A stretch of DNA of 64,000 nt from PRO6 sp035565775. Its GTDB lineage: Bacteria > Pseudomonadota > Alphaproteobacteria > Rhizobiales > Xanthobacteraceae. The notes under the pieces are model-generated. The model saw only the letters and a program-made list of their open reading frames with translations. It was not told the origin of the DNA and did no database searches. Where the stretch lies: NCBI GenBank assembly GCA_035565775.1, contig DATMRW010000021.1, forward strand, positions 930,001 through 994,000. The letters run 5' to 3'. Shown piece after piece: positions 10,101 through 20,997 of this stretch (within the stretch, counting starts at the first letter, position 1; each line of letters opens with the position of its first letter). Made by a program: the position numbers and the translations under genes.

Positions 10101-10234
10101 GCTGCAGGTTTCTTGCCCCCGGCGCGACCAAATCGCCCGCTTGATCGGTGCATTCACCGTCGCCATCTGTTAGAAAGCATTTGTTTTCAACCGTGACATG
10201 CCGGCCTTGAACCGGCAATGAGCCGGAGACAGCC

Positions 10235-10804
10235 ATGTTTATCCAGACCGAAGCCACCCCGAATCCCGCCACGCTGAAGTTCGTTCCGGGCCGCACCGTG
10301 CTCGAGAACGGCACGATGGAATTCAACGACCGCGAGAGCGCGGAGCGTTCGCCGCTCGCCGAGCGGCTGTTCCAGGTTCCGAGCGTCACCGGCGTATTCT
10401 ACGGATCAGACTTCATCACCGTCACCAAATCCGACGGCGACTGGCAGCACCTCAAGCCCGCCATTCTCGGCGCGATCATGGAGCACTTCCTCTCCGGCGC
10501 GCCGCTGTTCGCCGACGGCAGCCATGACGGCGCGGCCCACATCACGGACGACGGCGAGTTTTTCGACGAGGCCGACGCCGAGACCGTGGAAACCATCAAG
10601 GACCTGCTGGAAACCCGCGTGCGGCCGGCGGTCGCCAATGACGGTGGCGATATCACCTTCCGCGGTTTCAAGGACGGCGTCGTCTATCTCAACATGAAAG
10701 GCGCCTGCTCCGGCTGTCCGTCATCGACCGCAACGCTCAAACATGGCATTCAGAATCTGCTGAAGCATTTTGTGCCGGACGTGGTCGAGGTCGAAGCCGT
10801 CTAA
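10235..10804 (+). CDS. nfuA: NfuA-type iron-sulfur cluster carrier
   Basis: A 189-residue protein with an N-terminal Nfu_N domain (MFIQTEATPNPATLKF, residues 1-90) and a C-terminal NifU-like domain (about 115-185). The cluster-binding CxxC is GACSGCPSS with C158 and C161. The family carries and delivers 4Fe-4S clusters to apoproteins. Length and domain order match alphaproteobacterial and mitochondrial NFU1-type proteins. It stands immediately upstream of tsaB. Confidence 0.93.
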   Translation: MFIQTEATPNPATLKFVPGRTVLENGTMEFNDRESAERSPLAERLFQVPSVTGVFYGSDFITVTKSDGDWQHLKPAILGAIMEHFLSGAPLFADGSHDGAAHITDDGEFFDEADAETVETIKDLLETRVRPAVANDGGDITFRGFKDGVVYLNMKGACSGCPSSTATLKHGIQNLLKHFVPDVVEVEAV

Positions 10805-10852
10805 CGCCGGCGCCGCACCAAGCGCTGTCCAAATCCGAGCTGCCGAGTTCAG

Positions 10853-11578
10853 ATGCTGATTCTTGCTATCGACACTGCACTTGATGCCTGTGCCGCCGGG
10901 GTTCTGGACACGCGCGCGGCCCGTGTCGTTGCGCATGAAGCCCTTGCGATGCAGCGCGGCCATGCCGAGGCCCTGATGCCGCTGATCGCCCGGGTGATGG
11001 AAGCCGCCGGCATCGACTTCAAGGATCTTGCACGGATCGCCGTGACCACCGGCCCCGGCAGCTTCACCGGCCTGCGGGTGGCGCTCTCCGCCGCCCGCGG
11101 CATCGGCCTCGCCGCCGGCAAGCCTGTCGTCGGCCTCACCACCCTTGCCGCTTACACCGCGCCGATCGTCGCCGAGGACGGCGACAACCCTGTGATCGCC
11201 GCCATCGATGCCCGCCACGGCCAGGTCTACTATCAGGTCGTGGACGGCAATGGCGCAACCCTGGTCAGCCCGCGCGTCGCGCCGATCGAGGAGGTGCTTG
11301 AGGCCGCCCGTTTCGGCAGCCCCTGCCTCGTCGGCAATGCCGCCGCGATCCTCGCCGAACGGTGGCCGAAGGATGCGCCGCGCCCGGCCCGGGTCGATCC
11401 GCAGCCAGCGCCCGACGTCGCCTGGGTCGCCTGGCTCGGCGCCGCCGTCCGCCCGGAAACCGCGCCGCCGCGCCCGACCTATATGCGCGCGCCGGACGCC
11501 AAGCCGAGCGTGATGGCGCCCCCGGCGCCCCCGACGCCCGAACCGGCTGCGGCGCAGACGCCGCCTGCCGTGCCCTGA
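10853..11578 (+). CDS. tsaB: tRNA threonylcarbamoyladenosine biosynthesis protein TsaB
   Basis: A 241-residue ASKHA-fold partner of TsaD needed for t6A37 modification of tRNA. The start MLILAIDTALDACAAGVLD, the GHAEALMP segment and the VTTGPGSFTGLRVALSAARG signature are diagnostic. The C-terminal 35 residues are Pro/Ala-rich and probably disordered. rimI follows after 7 bp, the usual tsaB-rimI pairing. Confidence 0.94.
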   Translation: MLILAIDTALDACAAGVLDTRAARVVAHEALAMQRGHAEALMPLIARVMEAAGIDFKDLARIAVTTGPGSFTGLRVALSAARGIGLAAGKPVVGLTTLAAYTAPIVAEDGDNPVIAAIDARHGQVYYQVVDGNGATLVSPRVAPIEEVLEAARFGSPCLVGNAAAILAERWPKDAPRPARVDPQPAPDVAWVAWLGAAVRPETAPPRPTYMRAPDAKPSVMAPPAPPTPEPAAAQTPPAVP

Positions 11579-11585
11579 CCGGCCC

Positions 11586-12080
11586 GTGAAGTTTCCCAAC
11601 CTTTATCCCAACTGGCGGCTGAAGGACGCGCTGGTCGCGGTGACGCCGGCGCAGGACCGCGACCTCGCGGCACTGGCCGCGATCCACCGCGCCTCGTTTC
11701 ATCGCGGCTGGGATGAGACGGAATTCGAGGGCATGCTCGCGGAAGCCAATACCCTGCTCCAGGTTTTGCGGCTCGGCAGCGTCGTCGCCGGCTTCGTCGT
11801 CTCGCGCATCGCCCTCGACGAAAGCGAGATTCTGTCGATCGCCGTGGCCTCGGATTATCGCGGACGGGGCCATTCGCGCCAGTTGCTGCAAACCCACCTC
11901 GGCCATCTCGCCGGCCGCGGCGTCAAAACCGTCTTTCTCGAAGTCGAGGAAAACAACCTGGCGGCGAGAGCCTTGTACGACCGATTCGGCTTTCAGCTCG
12001 TCGGGCGACGCGAGCGCTACTACCAAAGCGCTGACGGCAAGCAGCTTAACGCCTTGGTGCTGCGGCGCGACTTGTCCTGA
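11586..12080 (+). CDS. rimI: Ribosomal protein alanine N-acetyltransferase RimI
   Basis: A 164-residue GNAT-fold enzyme. The acetyl-CoA pyrophosphate loop is visible in VASDYRGRGHSRQLL, followed by FLEVEENNLAARALYDRFGF, the RimI hallmark. RimI acetylates the N-terminus of ribosomal protein S18. It starts 7 bp after tsaB and is probably translated from the same message. A short N-terminal extension before the GNAT core (MKFPNLYPNWRL) is unusual but in frame. Confidence 0.9.
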   Translation: MKFPNLYPNWRLKDALVAVTPAQDRDLAALAAIHRASFHRGWDETEFEGMLAEANTLLQVLRLGSVVAGFVVSRIALDESEILSIAVASDYRGRGHSRQLLQTHLGHLAGRGVKTVFLEVEENNLAARALYDRFGFQLVGRRERYYQSADGKQLNALVLRRDLS

Positions 12081-12215
12081 CGCGGCTGCGGTGGCACAAC
12101 AACGTCAGACCGGCGGAATCGGCGCGGACGCGCTTTGACTGTGAGCCGTCGACGAATCGGCTGATCTGGTCCATCCGGGCCACTGCCCGGACCCTGCAAT
12201 CCTGGAATAACGGTT

Positions 12216-12674
12216 ATGACTGCATTGAAACCCGTCGCCAGCTCGGCCATCGACATTGAGCAACGCTGCGCCGCTACCGGAATGCGCATGACCGAGCAGC
12301 GCCGCGTCATCGCCCGCGTTCTGGCGGAATCCGCCGATCACCCGGACGTCGAGGAGCTGTACCGGCGCTGCATCAAGATCGACGACAAAATCTCGATCTC
12401 GACCGTCTATCGCACGGTCAAATTATTCGAGGACGCCGGCATCATCGAGCGCCACGACTTCCGCGAAGGTCGCGCCCGCTACGAGCCGGTACCGGACAGC
12501 CATCACGACCACCTCATCAACCTGCGCGACGGCACGGTGATCGAGTTCACCTCGGAGGAGATCGAGAAGCTGCAGGCGGAGATTGCGGCCAAGCTCGGCT
12601 ACAAGCTGGTCGACCACCGGCTGGAACTCTATTGCGTGCCGCTGTCCGAAGCCGACGACACCAAGAAGTCGTAA
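12216..12674 (+). CDS. fur: Fur-family metalloregulator (Fur/Mur type)
   Basis: A 152-residue metal-dependent repressor. It has an N-terminal winged helix (about 10-90, with TEQRRVIARVLAES and STVYRTVKLFEDAGI) and a C-terminal dimerisation domain with the HHDH metal-site motif. The CxxC pair that follows HHDH in zinc-type Fur proteins is absent: the segment reads HHDHLINLRDGTVIEF. That pattern is known for rhizobial Fur/Mur proteins, some of which answer to manganese rather than iron. The inducing metal is therefore left open. miaB follows about 130 bp downstream. Confidence 0.92.
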   Translation: MTALKPVASSAIDIEQRCAATGMRMTEQRRVIARVLAESADHPDVEELYRRCIKIDDKISISTVYRTVKLFEDAGIIERHDFREGRARYEPVPDSHHDHLINLRDGTVIEFTSEEIEKLQAEIAAKLGYKLVDHRLELYCVPLSEADDTKKS

Positions 12675-12805
12675 GCTTTATTGGCGCCGGCCGCCCGGGG
12701 GAAGCGGACGGCTCTTGCAGGGCGTCTGCAACCCATTGTTCCGCCGCGGAAAAATACCAAAGCTGGATTTTTGGCCAGCAAAGCTCTATCTGAAGGGCGC
12801 GCGCC

Positions 12806-14251
<1,446 letters not shown>

Positions 14252-14255
14252 CCAC

Positions 14256-15305
14256 TTGCCTAGAAGCGCATCGGACTCGTCCACTGTCGCCCCCGGCCGC
14301 AGCACCGACCGAGACCTGCACGCCTCGACCGAGACCGAGGTGATCGTCGCCTTCGACGACAACCGCGCCGCATCGGCGCTGGTCGGGCCTTACGGACAGA
14401 ATCTGGCGCAGATCGAACGCAAGCTCGGCGTCCAGATCGATTCGCGCGGCAACCACATCACCATCAAGGGCTCGCGCGACAGCACCGATTCGGCGCGCCG
14501 CGTGCTGGAAAATCTGTACGCGCAGCTGCTGCGCGGCCGCGAGCTCGGCCAGGGCGACGTCGATGGCGCGATCCGCGCGGTCACTGCACAGGGCTCCCTG
14601 TTCCACTTCGACGACAAGATCGCCAAAGCGGGCTTTGAGGAAATCAACCTGCGCAAGCGCCCGGTACGCGCCCGCACCGCGATGCAGGACACCTATATCC
14701 GCGCCCTCAAGCGCAACGAGCTGGTGTTCGGCATCGGCCCGGCCGGCACCGGAAAGACCTGGCTTGCGGTTGCCCATGCTGCACGGATGTTCGAGCGCAA
14801 AGAGGTCGATCGCATCATCCTGTCGCGCCCTGCCGTCGAGGCCGGCGAACGGCTCGGCTTCCTGCCCGGCGACCTGCGCGAAAAGGTCGATCCGTATCTG
14901 CGCCCGATTTATGATGCACTCTACGATCTGATGGACCCCCGCATCGTCGAGCGCGCGCTGCAGACCGGCGAGATCGAGATTGCGCCGCTCGCCTTCATGC
15001 GCGGCCGCACGCTGACCAATGCCGTCATCATCCTCGACGAGGCGCAGAACACGACCTCGATGCAGATGAAGATGTTTTTGACCCGTATCGGCGAGAACAG
15101 CCGCATGATCGTGACCGGCGACCCCAGCCAGGTCGACCTGCCGCCGGGCCAGACCTCCGGCCTTGCGGAGGCGACGCGGTTGCTCGACGGCGTCGAGGGC
15201 ATCGCGCAAGTGCGCTTCACCGGCGCCGACGTCGTCCGCCACGAACTCGTCGCGCGGATCGTTGCCGCTTACGAGGGCGCCCCGCAGCCCGCGCCACGAC
15301 CCTGA
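14256..15305 (+). CDS. phoH: PhoH-like ATPase (YbeZ family)
   Basis: A 349-residue P-loop protein with an N-terminal KH-like part (VGPYGQNLAQIERKLGVQID) and an ATPase domain. Walker A is GPAGTGKTW, and Walker B-type IILDEAQNT is also intact. PhoH/YbeZ acts with YbeY in RNA metabolism, and ybeY is the next gene. The start is a TTG at 14256, supported by GAGGGGAG about 8-15 nt upstream and the 4-bp gap to miaB. Confidence 0.93.
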   Translation: MPRSASDSSTVAPGRSTDRDLHASTETEVIVAFDDNRAASALVGPYGQNLAQIERKLGVQIDSRGNHITIKGSRDSTDSARRVLENLYAQLLRGRELGQGDVDGAIRAVTAQGSLFHFDDKIAKAGFEEINLRKRPVRARTAMQDTYIRALKRNELVFGIGPAGTGKTWLAVAHAARMFERKEVDRIILSRPAVEAGERLGFLPGDLREKVDPYLRPIYDALYDLMDPRIVERALQTGEIEIAPLAFMRGRTLTNAVIILDEAQNTTSMQMKMFLTRIGENSRMIVTGDPSQVDLPPGQTSGLAEATRLLDGVEGIAQVRFTGADVVRHELVARIVAAYEGAPQPAPRP

Positions 15306-15336
15306 CTTCGGCTGGAATCTGGACTTGCCCCGAGCC

Positions 15337-15894
15337 ATGAGCGATCTACGCGCCCACCCTTCTGCAATAACTGCACCGGACGGAATGTACGCACACACTT
15401 CTCCCGCAATCGATGTCGTGATTGATGCCGACTGCTGGCAGGCCGAGAGCGCCGCCGAAGCAATCGTGACGCGCGCCATCACTGCCGCGGCCGCTGCGAT
15501 TGCCGAGGCGGAAGCCGGCGACATCGAGCTTGCCGTCCTGCTCACGGACGATGCGCATATCCGCACGCTCAACGCCGATTTCCGCGGCATCGACAAGCCG
15601 ACCAATGTCCTGTCGTTTCCCGCCCAGCCGATGCCGGCAATTCCCGGCGCGGCAAAAATGCTCGGCGACATCGCCATCGCCTATGAGACCACCCGCCACG
15701 AGGCGAAGAACGACGACAAGCCGTTCGCCCACCACCTGAGCCATCTTGCCGTTCACGGTTTCCTGCACCTGATCGGATACGATCACGAAGCTGACGACGA
15801 GGCCGAGACCATGGAAGCGCTTGAACGCAAAATTCTGGCGCAACTCGCTATTCCCGATCCCTATGCGATGCGCGACGGGGAGAGCGCGACATGA
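15337..15894 (+). CDS. ybeY: Endoribonuclease YbeY
   Basis: A 185-residue metalloprotein for 16S rRNA maturation and ribosome quality control. The zinc-binding H-x3-H-x5-H motif is intact in HLAVHGFLHLIGYDHE. The RGIDKPTNVLSFP segment is also diagnostic. The start is uncertain: ATG at 15337 gives 185 residues and ATG at 15385 gives 169. The stop overlaps the next start as ATGA at 15891-15894, indicating translational coupling. Confidence 0.95.
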   Translation: MSDLRAHPSAITAPDGMYAHTSPAIDVVIDADCWQAESAAEAIVTRAITAAAAAIAEAEAGDIELAVLLTDDAHIRTLNADFRGIDKPTNVLSFPAQPMPAIPGAAKMLGDIAIAYETTRHEAKNDDKPFAHHLSHLAVHGFLHLIGYDHEADDEAETMEALERKILAQLAIPDPYAMRDGESAT

Positions 15895-17006
15895 CCAGGC
15901 ATGCTCAGGCCACAACCACGGACCCGGACAGTAGTCGCAACCTGCCGGTGCCCGTGCAGCAGGGAGAAGTGCTGCGCCCCGCCTCCGAGATGTGGCTGAT
16001 CGGCGCGATCCGTTCGCTGTTCGGCTGGAAGGCGGGCTCCGCCCGCGCCGACCTCAAGGTCGTGCTCGATGCCAGCGCCCCGGGCGAGACCAGCATCTCG
16101 GCGATCGAGCGCACGATGATGCGCAACATTCTCGAGCTGCACGAGCAGCGGATCGCCGACGTCATGGTGCCGCGCGCCGACATCATTGCGGTGAAACGCG
16201 ACATCTCGCTCGGCGAACTGATGAAGCTGTTCGAGAGCGCCGCCCATTCGCGGCTCGTCGTCTTCAACGAGACGCTCGACGACCCGATCGGCATGGTCCA
16301 CATCCGCGACCTGATCGGCTTCATGGCCTCGCATTCCCGCGTCGATCCCGCGGTTAACGCCCGGCGCAAGAAGCCCTTCCCCGCGGGCCTCGATCTGCGC
16401 ACCATCAATCTGGCGACGCCGCTGTGCGAGACCGGCATCATCCGCAAGCTTCTGTATGTGCCGCCGTCAATGCCGGCCATCGACCTGTTGGCGCAGATGC
16501 AGGCGACGCACATCCATCTCGCGCTCGTGGTCGACGAATATGGCGGCACCGACGGCCTCGTCTCGATCGAGGACATTGTCGAGCAGATCGTCGGCGAGAT
16601 CGATGACGAGCACGACAACGACGCGCCGCCGGCGATCATCCGGCAGGGTGAGAACGTTTTCGTCGCCGACGCCCGTGCCAGCATCGAGGATGTCGCTGCC
16701 ATGGTCGGCGATCAGTTCGTGATCGGCGAGGCCGGCGAGGACGTCGACACGCTCGGCGGGTTCCTCGTCGCCCATTGCGGCCGCCTGCCCGTGCGCGGCG
16801 AGATCATCTCGGGGCCGGGTCCGTTCGAGATCGAAGTGCTCGACGCCGATCCGCGCCGCGTCAAACGGCTGCGCATCCGCCCGCGCCGGGAACCGACCGC
16901 GCCGCGCCCGCGCGATACCCGCCGCCGCGACACGCCGGATGGTCCCGCGGCGACGAAGGGCGGCAACGACAACGTGCCGCCGCAAGCGGACGGAAACTCC
17001 GCGTGA
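15891..17006 (+). CDS. CBS-pair CorC/HlyC-type protein
   Basis: A 371-residue protein without membrane helices. The order is an N-terminal linker, two CBS domains (from about residue 85, IADVMVPRADIIAV, and about 185-245, LVVDEYGGTDGLVSIEDIVEQIVGEI) and a C-terminal CorC_HlyC domain (about 255-330). The family is linked to Mg/Co resistance and, as TlyC, to envelope stability. The tail after about 330 is Arg/Pro-rich. It overlaps ybeY by ATGA and lnt by GTGA, so the whole set is likely one operon. Confidence 0.9.
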   Translation: MTRHAQATTTDPDSSRNLPVPVQQGEVLRPASEMWLIGAIRSLFGWKAGSARADLKVVLDASAPGETSISAIERTMMRNILELHEQRIADVMVPRADIIAVKRDISLGELMKLFESAAHSRLVVFNETLDDPIGMVHIRDLIGFMASHSRVDPAVNARRKKPFPAGLDLRTINLATPLCETGIIRKLLYVPPSMPAIDLLAQMQATHIHLALVVDEYGGTDGLVSIEDIVEQIVGEIDDEHDNDAPPAIIRQGENVFVADARASIEDVAAMVGDQFVIGEAGEDVDTLGGFLVAHCGRLPVRGEIISGPGPFEIEVLDADPRRVKRLRIRPRREPTAPRPRDTRRRDTPDGPAATKGGNDNVPPQADGNSA

Positions 17007-18613
17007 CGGCTGCTCAGGCTATCCGCGCAGTCCCGCAATCGATCATTTTGTCCTGGGGCTGGCGGCGCGCCGCGATCGCGCTCGGCGCCGGGGTGCTGTC
17101 GTCGCTCGCGATGGCGCCGTTCAATCTCTGGCCCATCCTGTTCCTCACCTTTCCCGTGGCGGTCTGGCTGATCGACGGCGCAAGCGACGGCAAGGCCAAC
17201 GGCGCCTGGTCGGCGGCGCTGGTCGGCTGGTGCTTCGGCTTCGGCTATTTCGTGCCGGGCCTCTACTGGATCGGCTTTGCGTTCCTCGTCGAGGCGGACA
17301 AATTTGCCTGGCTTCTGCCCGCCGCCGTCGGCGGACTGCCGGCCTATCTGGCGCTGTTTCCCGCCATCGGCTTTGCCCTTGCACGCCTGATCTGGCCGCG
17401 CGACGCCTCAAGGCTTCTGGCGCTGGCCGCCAGCCTCACCGCCACCGAATGGCTGCGCGGCCATGCCCTCACCGGCTTTCCGTGGAACGCCTTCGGCTAC
17501 GCGCTGACCGAGCCGCTGGCGCTGGCGCAGTCGGCGTCGCTGATCGGGCTGTGGGGCATGACCTTTCTGGCGGTCCTGATCTTCGCGAGCCCCGCGATCC
17601 TGTTCGATGGCAAAAGCATCTCGCGCCGGCCGTGGCTGCCGCTCGCCCTCGCCGTTGCCGCACTGGCCGCCATGGGCATCTACGGCACCATCCGGCTGGC
17701 GGCGAGCCAGACCCACCTCACCAATGTGCGCCTGCGCATCATGCAGCCCAATATCGAGCAGGATGCCCGCTTCAACTACACGGCCAAGTCGGTGATCATG
17801 CAAAAATACCTGGCGCTGTCCGATCGCGCGCCGTCGCCCGAGGCGAACGGCGTCGGCTCCGCCGACATTTTGATCTGGCCGGAATCGGCGTTTCCGTTCT
17901 TCCTCAATCGCGAGGCGGATGCGATGGCGCAGATCGCCGAGCTTCTGCCGAAGGGCACGGTGCTGATCACCGGCGCGGTGCGGCCGCCGCAACTGCCGCC
18001 CGGCGCACGCATCACGCGGGCCTACAACTCGATCTATGTGATCGACCACGACGGCACTTTTCTGTCGACCTACGACAAGCTCCATCTCGTGCCGTTCGGC
18101 GAGTATCTGCCCTTCCAGGAGACGATGGAAAAGCTCGGCTTCGAACAGCTCACCAAGGTTCACGGCGGCTTCATTCCCGGCACGCGACGGCGCAACATGG
18201 ACGTGCCGAAAGCGCCGAAGATGCTGCCGCTGATCTGCTACGAGGCGATCTTTCCCGAAGAGATCGACACCACCGCCGAGCGCCCCGGCTGGATGGTCAA
18301 CCTGACCAATGACGGCTGGTTCGGCATCTCGACCGGCCCCTATCAGCATCTCCAGCAGGCGCGGATGCGTGCGATCGAACAGGGCCTGCCCTTGGTGCGG
18401 GCCGCCAATACCGGCATCTCGGCGGTGATCGATCCGGCTGGCCGGGTGGTGGCAAAGCTCGATCTTGGCGAAGAAGGCGTGCTCGACGCGAAACTGCCGC
18501 AGGCCCTGCCGCCGACGCCTTATGCGCGGCTCCGGGAATGGCCCGCTGCGTTTGCAGTGGCAATCGCCGGCTTCATCGCCTTCCGGCGCCGCCAGCGTGT
18601 CTCAGCACACTAG
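17003..18613 (+). CDS. lnt: Apolipoprotein N-acyltransferase
   Basis: Inner-membrane enzyme of 536 residues that adds the third acyl chain to lipoproteins. About seven hydrophobic helices precede a periplasmic nitrilase domain. The catalytic triad residues are seen as Glu in IWPESAFPF, Lys in YDKLHLVPFGEYLP and Cys in LICYEAIFPEE. I chose the GTG at 17003 because GTGA overlaps the stop of the preceding gene and the hydrophobic N-terminus starts soon after. The stop TAG shares CTAG (18610-18613) with the convergent transporter gene. Confidence 0.95.
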   Translation: MTAAQAIRAVPQSIILSWGWRRAAIALGAGVLSSLAMAPFNLWPILFLTFPVAVWLIDGASDGKANGAWSAALVGWCFGFGYFVPGLYWIGFAFLVEADKFAWLLPAAVGGLPAYLALFPAIGFALARLIWPRDASRLLALAASLTATEWLRGHALTGFPWNAFGYALTEPLALAQSASLIGLWGMTFLAVLIFASPAILFDGKSISRRPWLPLALAVAALAAMGIYGTIRLAASQTHLTNVRLRIMQPNIEQDARFNYTAKSVIMQKYLALSDRAPSPEANGVGSADILIWPESAFPFFLNREADAMAQIAELLPKGTVLITGAVRPPQLPPGARITRAYNSIYVIDHDGTFLSTYDKLHLVPFGEYLPFQETMEKLGFEQLTKVHGGFIPGTRRRNMDVPKAPKMLPLICYEAIFPEEIDTTAERPGWMVNLTNDGWFGISTGPYQHLQQARMRAIEQGLPLVRAANTGISAVIDPAGRVVAKLDLGEEGVLDAKLPQALPPTPYARLREWPAAFAVAIAGFIAFRRRQRVSAH

Positions 18614-19518
18614 ACAGTAACCAGCAGCACGACGCCGATCAGGATCAGCGCGATGCCGATCAGTTCGCGCCGCTCGAGCGGCTGGCGAAAGGTGACGCGC
18701 GAGACGATCTGGGCAAACACGACCTCGACCAGCGCCAGCGTGCGGACATTGGCGGCGGAGGTCAGCGCGAAAGCGAGAAACCAGAACTGCGAGCCGAGCG
18801 CGCCGGTGAAGCCCGCCGTCATCGACGGCTTCCACAGGCGGAAGATCGCCACCAGCACTTTTGGCGAGCGCCACAGCAGATAGCCCGACAGCACCAGCGT
18901 CTGCACGAACAGGGTGCAGACCAGCGTGAAAGTCGCCGCGGTGACGAAGGTCACGTCGGGGAGCACGATGATCGCGCCGCGAAAGCCGACCGCCGAAAGC
19001 GCAAAGCCGGCGCCGGCGGCAAGGCCGTACAGCGTCGGACGCAGATCGCCGAAGCCGCGCGCACCGCCGGGCTTGAGCGCCGTCACCAGCACGCCCAGCG
19101 TCGCAATCACGATCGCCGCGAATTTTTGCCACGACAGCGGATCGCCGAGAAACAGAAAACCGAAGATCGCGGTCTGGATCGCCTCGGTCTTCAGATAGGC
19201 CGTGGTGACGACGAAGGACCGCTCGTTCATCGCCGCGAGCATCAGCCCGGTGGCAAGGATCTGCGACAGCGAGCCGAGCAGCAGCCACGGCACGAATTCG
19301 GCCCAGACGCCGTTGTGAAGTCCGGGCACCGCGTCGCCCGTCCCGGCGATGACCACCGCGAAGAACAAGAGCGAGAACGGAAATCCGAACAGGAAACGGA
19401 TGTTGGTCGCGCCCAGCGTGCCGAGCGAGCCGGTGAGGTGGCGCTGCATCGCATTGCGCGCGACCTGACTGAGCGCCGCCAGGATCGTGAACGGAATCCA
19501 GAGCACGGCCAGCGTCAC
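18610..19518 (-). CDS. EamA/DMT-family transporter
   Basis: A 302-residue protein with about ten hydrophobic helices in two repeats, as in the drug/metabolite transporter superfamily. It begins with GTG (MTLAVLWIPFTILAALSQVARN). Substrate is unknown; members export amino acids, nucleosides or other metabolites. It lies 31 bp downstream of ubiG on the same strand and is probably in its operon. Its stop overlaps the lnt stop on the opposite strand. Confidence 0.85.
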   Translation of the reverse strand: MTLAVLWIPFTILAALSQVARNAMQRHLTGSLGTLGATNIRFLFGFPFSLLFFAVVIAGTGDAVPGLHNGVWAEFVPWLLLGSLSQILATGLMLAAMNERSFVVTTAYLKTEAIQTAIFGFLFLGDPLSWQKFAAIVIATLGVLVTALKPGGARGFGDLRPTLYGLAAGAGFALSAVGFRGAIIVLPDVTFVTAATFTLVCTLFVQTLVLSGYLLWRSPKVLVAIFRLWKPSMTAGFTGALGSQFWFLAFALTSAANVRTLALVEVVFAQIVSRVTFRQPLERRELIGIALILIGVVLLVTV

Positions 19519-19549
19519 GACGGCGTCCCGCGCAAGATCGATCGCGGAG

Positions 19550-20323
19550 TCAGCTCACCGCCTCCGCGACCATCATGTAGTTGACGTCGAGATCCGAGGT
19601 CGAAATGCTCCAGCGGTCCGCCAGCGGATTGAACACCACGCCGACCTGCTCGAGCACCCCCAGTCCGCAGTTCTCGAGATGATGCGTCAGCTCATCCGGG
19701 GTGACGAACTTGTCCCACTGATGGGTGCCGCGCGGCAGCCAGCGCAAGACATATTCGGCGCCGACGATCGCCAGCGCAAAGCTCTTCCAGGTGCGGTTCA
19801 ATGTCGAAGCGACCATCATGCCGTCCGGCTTCATCCGCGCCGTCGCCTGGTGCAGGAACAGGCCGATATCGGTGACATGCTCGACGACTTCCATCGCCAG
19901 CACGATGTCGAAGCGCTCGGCCGGGTCGAGCAGCTCGACCGTGGTACAGCGATAGTCCACCGTCACGCCGCCCTGCTCGGCATGCAGCCGCGCGGCGGCA
20001 ATGTTGCTTTCCGACGGATCGATGCCGACGACATCCGCGCCGAGGCGCGCGAGCGGTTCGCACAACAGGCCCGCGCCGCAGCCGATGTCCAGCACCCGAA
20101 GCCCCCTCAGGCAGCCGAGGTGGCGCGCATCGCGGCCGAACTTTAGGCAGGCCGCATCGCGGATATAGCCGAGCCGCAACGGATTGATCTTGTGCAGCGG
20201 CGCCATCTTGCCCTTGGGGTCCCACCACTCCTCGGACAACTTCGAGAACCGGGCGATCTCGGCGGGATCGACCGTCGAGCCGGCGGCATGTGCGGCGTGC
20301 GGCGCTTCGCCGGCGGCCGTCAT
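19550..20323 (-). CDS. ubiG: Ubiquinone biosynthesis O-methyltransferase
   Basis: SAM-dependent methyltransferase of 257 residues carrying out both O-methylations of ubiquinone synthesis. The N-terminal signature FSKLSEEWWDPKGKMAPLHK and the SAM motif VLDIGCGAGLLCEPLARLGA are clear, followed by TTVELLDP and MEVVEHV. The start overlaps the stop of the PH-domain gene as ATGA at 20320-20323. ubiG next to a divergent lysC is a common arrangement in this group. Confidence 0.95.
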   Translation of the reverse strand: MTAAGEAPHAAHAAGSTVDPAEIARFSKLSEEWWDPKGKMAPLHKINPLRLGYIRDAACLKFGRDARHLGCLRGLRVLDIGCGAGLLCEPLARLGADVVGIDPSESNIAAARLHAEQGGVTVDYRCTTVELLDPAERFDIVLAMEVVEHVTDIGLFLHQATARMKPDGMMVASTLNRTWKSFALAIVGAEYVLRWLPRGTHQWDKFVTPDELTHHLENCGLGVLEQVGVVFNPLADRWSISTSDLDVNYMMVAEAVS

Positions 20324-20796
20324 TGCGCCGACCTTGCGGTGATCGAGTTACGGAAGGACAGCGGACGGGCGATGGTCTTCATCGTCTCCCGGCCCTCGCC
20401 GACACCCATGACGGTTACGTTTCCATAGTCGAGCAGGCGCCCCAGAATCGACTGGTTGACGTCCACGCTCTCCACCTTGTCGAGGCTCATTTCAAAAGTC
20501 CGGCGGCTGATAAAGCCTTCTTTGTGGACCACCCGCAGGTTGGTCACGTCGGTTTCGGTTGTCCAGCGATGGAAGGCGGCACGCGCGGTTGCATAGAGCG
20601 CGGCCAGCGCCGCGACGATCGCCAGCACGAACCATAGCACATCCATGCTCCGGCTGGTCGAATAGTGCTGGAGGACGAGAAACACCAGCGCCGCGACCCA
20701 GCCGATGATCGCCGGCAGGTAGAACACCCAGTGCGCGTTGGTGGAATACAGCACCCGCTCGCCCGGCTGGAGAATTTCGTCGACATAGCGGCCCAT
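20320..20796 (-). CDS. Membrane protein with bacterial PH domain
   Basis: A 158-residue protein with two N-terminal hydrophobic helices (about 20-70) and a C-terminal bacterial Pleckstrin-homology-like beta domain (about 75-150). Residues TNLRVVHKEGFISRRTFEMS and SVDVNQSILGRLLDYGNV are typical of the PH family with two helices. No enzymatic role is evident. It is first in the unit with ubiG, overlapping it by 4 bp, and is divergent from lysC. Confidence 0.8.
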   Translation of the reverse strand: MGRYVDEILQPGERVLYSTNAHWVFYLPAIIGWVAALVFLVLQHYSTSRSMDVLWFVLAIVAALAALYATARAAFHRWTTETDVTNLRVVHKEGFISRRTFEMSLDKVESVDVNQSILGRLLDYGNVTVMGVGEGRETMKTIARPLSFRNSITARSAQ

Positions 20797-20997
20797 GGCG
20801 TCCCGATGCCTCCTGGTGAACGGGTGGCTGATCGGCCAGTCCCGCCGGTTGCGCGTCGTTTCATCCGTTCCCGGCGATGGAACACCGGAAGCGATTGCAT
20901 GGTTGCGACCCTCCCGCTATGTATACGCGCCTTTTCGCCCGCGCTATCGGGTTTTGCGCGGGTATCTCTCTCAAATCCCAAGGACTTCGTCATCGCC

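Noticed and set aside
10200..10218. TGCCGG/CCGGCA hairpin before nfuA
   Set aside because: The stem is only 6 bp and such short GC palindromes are frequent in this composition.
20895..20927. Possible lysC promoter with TTGCAT and TATGTA
   Set aside because: Alternative alignments of similar quality exist, so no single promoter can be supported.
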